Below, in pieces: positions 59,846 to 64,000 of a DNA stretch of 64,000 nucleotides (position 1 is its first letter; each line of letters opens with the position of its first letter). The notes below the pieces were generated by a model. The model did no database searches and had not been told where the DNA came from. It worked only from the letters and a program-made list of their open reading frames with translations. Source of the DNA: Vicinamibacterales bacterium (lineage in GTDB: Bacteria; Acidobacteriota; Vicinamibacteria; Vicinamibacterales; UBA2999); NCBI GenBank assembly GCA_041394705.1, contig JAWKHS010000008.1, forward strand, positions 248,001-312,000, in the 5' to 3' direction. The position numbers and the translations under genes were made by a program.

Positions 59846-60691
59846 TCATGACGGCGGGTGGTTCCGGATCGCCACGGCGATGAGCTCCTTGAGGAGCTTG
59901 GCGGCCACGCGCGCCGTCAGGTCGCGGACGTCGAACCTGGGGTTGTACTCGACGATGTCGCTCCCGACGATGGGCGCGCGGAGGCGGTGCAGGAGCGCGA
60001 CGACATCGCGAGTGGCCAAGCCTCCAGGCTCGGGATGCGCCACACCGGGGGCGAACGCCGGGTCGAGTCCGTCCAGGTCCAGGGACACGTATACAGGGCC
60101 CTGGATGGCCTCCACGGGGACATCGAGCGCCCGGTCCATCCCGTAGACCTCCGCCCCGAACCGGGCCGCCTGGGCCCGCAGGTGGGCCGTCGCCGTCCGG
60201 ATGCCGACCTGGATCAGCCGTGCGGCCAGGCGCTCCTCCATGATGCGGGCGAACGGGCAGGCGTGCGAGTAGCGGTCGCCCGTTCCCTGGCGCGTTCCTG
60301 GTTCCGGGAAGGGAAACTCGTCGTACATGTCGCCGTGCGCGTCAACGTGGAGGATGGTCAGGCCCGCGACGGAGCGGAACGCGCGCAACGCGGGGTAGCT
60401 GATCGAGTGATCGCCGCCAAGCAGGCAGGGCACGGCGCCCGAGTCGAGAACTTCCCGAGTGCCGGTCTCGATGGCTGCCCTGGCTGCGCTGCCCTCGTCC
60501 GGAAGGCGCAGGTCGCCACGGTCCTCGAACGTTTCCCGCTCGACGGCCGTGCCGAGTTCGGTCGCCGTGTTCGTGGAGGGCGACCAGAGCGCCTGTCGGA
60601 TGGCCGCTGGGGCCTCGGCGGCGCCCCGTTCGCAGGACGATGAGGCGTCCCAGGGAACGCCCAGGACGGCAATACGCGGAATGGCACCCAT
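59846..60691 (-). CDS. Arginase/agmatinase-family ureohydrolase
   Basis: 281 residues. Binuclear Mn site motifs: LLGGDHSISYPA, HVDAHGDMYDEF and SLDLDGLDPAFAPGVAHPEPG. These fit the agmatinase/arginase/formimidoglutamase family; the last motif favours agmatinase-like members. It hydrolyses a guanidino group to release urea. The gene is preceded by the terminator of the tonB operon. Confidence 0.92.
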   Translation of the reverse strand: MGAIPRIAVLGVPWDASSSCERGAAEAPAAIRQALWSPSTNTATELGTAVERETFEDRGDLRLPDEGSAARAAIETGTREVLDSGAVPCLLGGDHSISYPALRAFRSVAGLTILHVDAHGDMYDEFPFPEPGTRQGTGDRYSHACPFARIMEERLAARLIQVGIRTATAHLRAQAARFGAEVYGMDRALDVPVEAIQGPVYVSLDLDGLDPAFAPGVAHPEPGGLATRDVVALLHRLRAPIVGSDIVEYNPRFDVRDLTARVAAKLLKELIAVAIRNHPPS

Positions 60692-60718
60692 GGACGTCGA
60701 ATCCCCGCCGAAAAGAGA

Positions 60719-60752
60719 ACGGGCCGTCTCCCCCCAATGGGAGACGGCCCGT
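60719..60752 (-). terminator. Intrinsic terminator of the tonB-exbB-exbD-exbD operon
   Basis: A 14-bp perfect stem (ACGGGCCGTCTCCC) with a 6-base loop. On the minus strand it is followed by TCTCTTTTC. Confidence 0.9.
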
Positions 60753-60775
60753 CGGTGTCGCTGGTGGGACCGCGG

Positions 60776-61237
60776 CTAGTTGCCGGCCTGCGCGGCCTTT
60801 CGCATGCCTTCGGTGATGATGCCGACCTTCTCGACGCCCGCACCCTTGGCCGCGTCGATGACGTCGACGATGTCGCCGTAACGGAGATTCCCGTCGCCGG
60901 AGATGAACATCGTCTTGTCCTTGCGCTCCTCGTAGATCTTCCGGAGCATGTCGCCGAGATCCCGCAGTATGACGTCCTGCTTGTTCACCGAAATCTTCTT
61001 GTCGTTGGTGTACTCAAGCACGATCTGCGAGATATCCAGCGTCTTCTGGTCCTTCGTCTTCGTCTCCGCAGGCAGGTTGATGTCGATACCCTTCTGCGAC
61101 AACGGCAGCGCGGCCATGAAGATCACCAGAAGCACGAGCAGCACGTCGATCATCGGCGTGATGTTCATGTCGCCGTTGGCTTCGAGCTTCTTGGCGGTGA
61201 CGATCTTGTCCGCCCCCATGTGGTTGTGGTGGGACAT
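60776..61237 (-). CDS. exbD: ExbD/TolR-family biopolymer transport protein (copy 1)
   Basis: 153 residues. One membrane helix (MIDVLLVLLVIFMAALPL) with the proton-relay Asp in NITPMIDVLLVL. A periplasmic domain follows (VEKVGIITEGMRK at its end). It works with ExbB to power TonB. GGGAGGG precedes the ATG. One base separates it from copy 2. Confidence 0.93.
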   Translation of the reverse strand: MSHHNHMGADKIVTAKKLEANGDMNITPMIDVLLVLLVIFMAALPLSQKGIDINLPAETKTKDQKTLDISQIVLEYTNDKKISVNKQDVILRDLGDMLRKIYEERKDKTMFISGDGNLRYGDIVDVIDAAKGAGVEKVGIITEGMRKAAQAGN

Positions 61238-61238
61238 T

Positions 61239-61667
61239 TCAGTTCCCTCCCGCCTGCGCCCTGCGCTCGGTAATGAGGCCCATGTCCTCGATGCCGGACG
61301 ACCGCAGCGAGTCCATCATCTCCATGACACGGCCGTAGGGTGCGTCCTCGTCGGCCTTGATGAGGATGATGCGCTCCTTCTTGCCCTCAAGGATGTCGTC
61401 GATGCGCGACCGGAGGTCGGCATCCGGCACCTGCACGCCGTTCACCCAGAACCGGCCGTCGGGAGTCACCCCCACGACGGTCTGGTCCTGCGTCTCGGGC
61501 TTGTCGGAACTGTTGATGGCCGTGGGCAACTTGACGTCAACGCCCTTCTGGAGCAGCGGGGCGATGATCATCATGATGATCAGCAGCACGAGCATGACGT
61601 CCACGAGCGGCGTCACATTGATGTCCGACTTGACGCCTCCTTTGGCGCCGCCGACATCCATTGCCAT
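61239..61667 (-). CDS. exbD: ExbD/TolR-family biopolymer transport protein (copy 2)
   Basis: 142 residues. Helix DVMLVLLIIMMIIAPLLQKG with the conserved Asp in INVTPLVDVML, then a periplasmic domain (PYGRVMEMMDSLRSSGIEDM). Two ExbD paralogues in one operon are frequent in Acidobacteriota and Deltaproteobacteria-like genomes, where they may form a mixed dimer in the ExbB pore. Confidence 0.93.
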   Translation of the reverse strand: MAMDVGGAKGGVKSDINVTPLVDVMLVLLIIMMIIAPLLQKGVDVKLPTAINSSDKPETQDQTVVGVTPDGRFWVNGVQVPDADLRSRIDDILEGKKERIILIKADEDAPYGRVMEMMDSLRSSGIEDMGLITERRAQAGGN

Positions 61668-61712
61668 GGTGCACTCTCCTGACTAATTCGAATCCGAGAA
61701 CCGGGCGAACGA

Positions 61713-62486
61713 CTAGTTCGAGGTCTTGCGGATGAAGTAGTCGAGCAGCTCCGACGACGAGTTGTCCATCTCGACGTTGAAGTACTCGAGGCGGCCGGTG
61801 AGGTAGTTGTAGAACCACACCGCCGGGATGGCCACGAACAGGCCGAGTGCGGTCTCGACGAGCGCTTCCGCGATACCGGCCGACACGGCGCCGATGCCGC
61901 CCGAACCCGTCGACGCGATGCCGACGAATGCGTTGATGACGCCGACGACCGTGCCGAGCAGACCGACGAACGGGGCGGTCGCACCGATGGTCGCGAGGCT
62001 CGAGACGCCCTTCTTCAGGTCGTTCGAGGTGAGCGCCGTGGCGCGCTGAATGGAACGGCGAACGGTGTCGAGCAAGTCGTCACGATTCAGCGCCGCGCCG
62101 CCAGCGCTGTCCTGCTGGAACTGGTACTCCTGGAGCCCGGCCAGCACCACCTTCGCGAGGTGGCTGTAGCGGTAGTCCTTGTTGGACGACAGCGCCACGG
62201 CTTCCTTGAGGCGGCCGTCCTTGAGGTGCTTCGCCACGAGAGGCGCGAACATCTTCGACTGCTTCTTCGCCTGGTTGAACGTGTAGATACGCTCGATCGC
62301 GATGCCCACCGACCAGAACGACATGATGAAGAGCACGATGGCGATGACCTTCGCCATGACGCCCATCTGGTTGTACATCTCGATGAAGTCGATGCCGCCG
62401 CCCGCTTCCTGGGCGAACGCGGGGGCGCTGACGAGCAGGACGCCGGCGGCGAGCGCTGCAATCTGACCAATCTTCCGAACGTTCAT
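61713..62486 (-). CDS. exbB: ExbB/TolQ-family proton channel with N-terminal signal peptide
   Basis: 257 residues from ATG 62486, with GGAGGATT upstream. The extra N-terminus (ALAAGVLLVSAPAFAQ) is a signal-like sequence in front of the usual three helices (IAIVLFIMSFWSVGIAIERI; GATAPFVGLLGTVVGVINAF; ALVETALGLFVAIPAVWFYN). It forms the pentameric channel that drives TonB. Confidence 0.95.
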   Translation of the reverse strand: MNVRKIGQIAALAAGVLLVSAPAFAQEAGGGIDFIEMYNQMGVMAKVIAIVLFIMSFWSVGIAIERIYTFNQAKKQSKMFAPLVAKHLKDGRLKEAVALSSNKDYRYSHLAKVVLAGLQEYQFQQDSAGGAALNRDDLLDTVRRSIQRATALTSNDLKKGVSSLATIGATAPFVGLLGTVVGVINAFVGIASTGSGGIGAVSAGIAEALVETALGLFVAIPAVWFYNYLTGRLEYFNVEMDNSSSELLDYFIRKTSN

Positions 62487-62538
62487 CGCAATCCTCCGAA
62501 GAAGACCCTGTGAAGGGCTCACCACTTGTTGCCTGGTT

Positions 62539-63258
62539 CTATTGCAGCGTGAACTGCACCGTGACCGTCATGATGACCGGCACTGGCACGCCGTTCAGCA
62601 GGGTCGGCGTGAATTGCCACTGGCGCACCGCTTCCAGTGCCGCCTGGTCCAGCAGCGGAATCGACCGCAGGACCTTTGCATCCTGCACCGCACCGTTCGG
62701 ACCGATAGTGGCCTCGATGATGACGATGCCCTGAACGCGCGCCGACTGCGCGATCGGTGGATAGACGGGATTGACGTGCTTGACCTTCTGCGGGGGCTTG
62801 ATGTTACCGCCGACGCGAACGGGCTGAGTGGGCGGGGGCGGGGGCGGCGGCGGGGGCTCGGGAATGCCGCCGGTGATGCCGCCGACCACGCCGCCGGCGA
62901 GACCGCCGTCAACGCCGCCGACGTTGCTCTCGAAGCCGGCCTCGAGGCCGGTCTCGGGCTTGATCTCGCTGGGAGCCTCGACCGGCGCCGCGGTGGGGTT
63001 CACCTCGACCTCGGGAGGCGGCGCCTGCTGCTGGGGCGGCGGGGGCGGGGGCGGTGGAGGCGGGGGCGGCGGCGGAGCCGCCACGAACGCCATCATCGAT
63101 GGGGGCGTGGGCAGGATGTCCGCGGCCATCAGCGGGACGATGACGAGCGCCGCCAGCGCCGCGACTTCCGCGACCATCGTGGCGAACACCGTGTACCCCG
63201 ACTTGTTGCCCATCTTGATCGATGGGTCGACCACATCATTGAACAGGTCGCGTGGCAC
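62539..63258 (-). CDS. tonB: TonB energy-transducing protein with long polyproline tracts
   Basis: 239 residues. One N-terminal helix (VAALAALVIVPLMAADIL) anchors it in the inner membrane. The periplasm-spanning part has a run of 14 Pro (about residues 62-75), a Gly/Val-rich segment and a second run of 9 Pro. The C-terminal domain (VNPVYPPIAQSARVQG, LDQAALEAVRQWQFTP) binds TonB boxes of receptors. The poly-Pro runs should need EF-P for translation. First gene of the operon under a consensus promoter. Confidence 0.95.
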   Translation of the reverse strand: MPRDLFNDVVDPSIKMGNKSGYTVFATMVAEVAALAALVIVPLMAADILPTPPSMMAFVAAPPPPPPPPPPPPPPQQQAPPPEVEVNPTAAPVEAPSEIKPETGLEAGFESNVGGVDGGLAGGVVGGITGGIPEPPPPPPPPPTQPVRVGGNIKPPQKVKHVNPVYPPIAQSARVQGIVIIEATIGPNGAVQDAKVLRSIPLLDQAALEAVRQWQFTPTLLNGVPVPVIMTVTVQFTLQ

Positions 63259-63682
63259 GTGACTGATCCTCCTGACCTAGCGAGCGACGCTGTCGATACG
63301 CGCCCTGCAAGGCCGCCGATTATATCGATGGGGTTTTTTTGGTGTCAACGCGGTTCACCGTCGATACTGCCCGGCGACGCGAACTCCGAAGATCCCACCG
63401 TACCCCTGCTTTGACACCGGTTCCGGGAAAGTGGCACCACGAGGGCCGGGCACCGGGCGTTCCCCTGGTCTTCAAGGGCCCCCCGAGCGGGAATCCCTGA
63501 AAACCGGGGGGCATTCTAGCTGCCAGCCCGACCTCCGTCAATCGCCGGGAAGCCATTTCGCGACATTAATTTCCGTCGGGCGCGGTGAAATGGCGAAGGG
63601 CCCGCCGCCTCGAGCATCGAGCGCTCGGGACGTCGGGCCCCCACCAGACTTCCTGTCGAGCCGGAGCAGCCTGCGTGCGGCG
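63259..63682. other. Intergenic region holding the tonB promoter; otherwise no gene
   Basis: Apart from the promoter at 63319-63348 it contains a hairpin near the pyrophosphatase stop (GGGCCCG/CGGGCCC, 63599-63641, with an inner CTCGA/TCGAG) that may terminate that gene. I see no supported coding sequence. Confidence 0.5.
63319..63348 (-). promoter_or_regulatory. Consensus sigma-70 promoter of the tonB operon
   Basis: On the minus strand: TTGACA (63348-63343), 18-base spacer, TATAAT (63324-63319). Both hexamers are perfect. The leader is about 54 nt to ATG 63258, unlike the leaderless layout elsewhere. The spacer contains a run of seven A. Confidence 0.85.

Positions 63683-64000
<318 letters not shown>

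Overview
This window is a piece of a high-GC bacterial chromosome, most likely an Acidobacteriota member of the Vicinamibacteria type. That assignment is an inference from gene content: three very large TonB-dependent receptors with an N-terminal carboxypeptidase-regulatory-like domain, a TonB/ExbB/ExbD/ExbD system, DUF5916, M16 peptidase pairs and membrane pyrophosphatase. Housekeeping genes are intact and coding density is high. I see no phage, insertion sequence or CRISPR array.

Layout. 1-1477: 5' part of a gene fusing DUF4062 to a subtilisin-like domain, running off the left edge. 1629-12942: an APC permease, a class V aminotransferase, and a minus-strand cluster (DUF5916 protein, methyltransferase, M20 amidohydrolase, gamma-glutamyltransferase, two-subunit thiamine-diphosphate decarboxylase, cyclase) that looks catabolic. 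13012-16872: DCC-type thiol protein, polysaccharide flippase, a tiny metallothionein and a secreted amidohydrolase. 17121-23642: two tandem paralogous TonB-dependent receptors. 23747-26672: Popeye-like cyclic-nucleotide protein, MocA-like transferase, cold-shock protein, the selenocysteine tRNA, a HAD phosphatase and a second cold-shock-like protein. 26680-30486: an iron-themed group with a degenerate ABC ATPase, a Fur-rubrerythrin fusion, an ErpA-type Fe-S carrier and class I (Fe-S) fumarase.

30587-36834: secreted methyltransferase, bioY, thiD, moaE, moaD, prfA, prmC, a LysM protein, a HIT protein and an FMN reductase. A 98-bp terminal-inverted-repeat element follows at 36854-36951. 36948-46733: a GNAT protein, a HAD phosphatase and an M16 peptidase pair on the minus strand, then the plus-strand operon ileS-lspA-lgt-rluD-nudix. 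46768-54678: class IV histone-deacetylase homologue, lon, DksA/TraR protein, zinc-ribbon protein, rpmB, ridA and relA/spoT. 55011-64000: TPR lipoprotein, Oar-like TonB receptor, arginase-family enzyme, the tonB-exbB-exbD-exbD operon and the 3' end of a membrane pyrophosphatase.

The genes fit an aerobic heterotroph that imports large substrates through TonB receptors, degrades peptides and amino acids, and matures Fe-S, molybdopterin and selenium-dependent enzymes. The most unusual signals are the DUF4062-subtilase fusion with a missing triad aspartate, the Fur-rubrerythrin fusion followed by a pseudo-ABC ATPase, a MoaD whose Gly-Gly is buried by a six-residue tail, and a recurring promoter layout in which a TANNNT-like -10 box lies exactly 6 nt before the start codon (or the first base of tRNA-Sec). 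The last implies widespread leaderless transcription.
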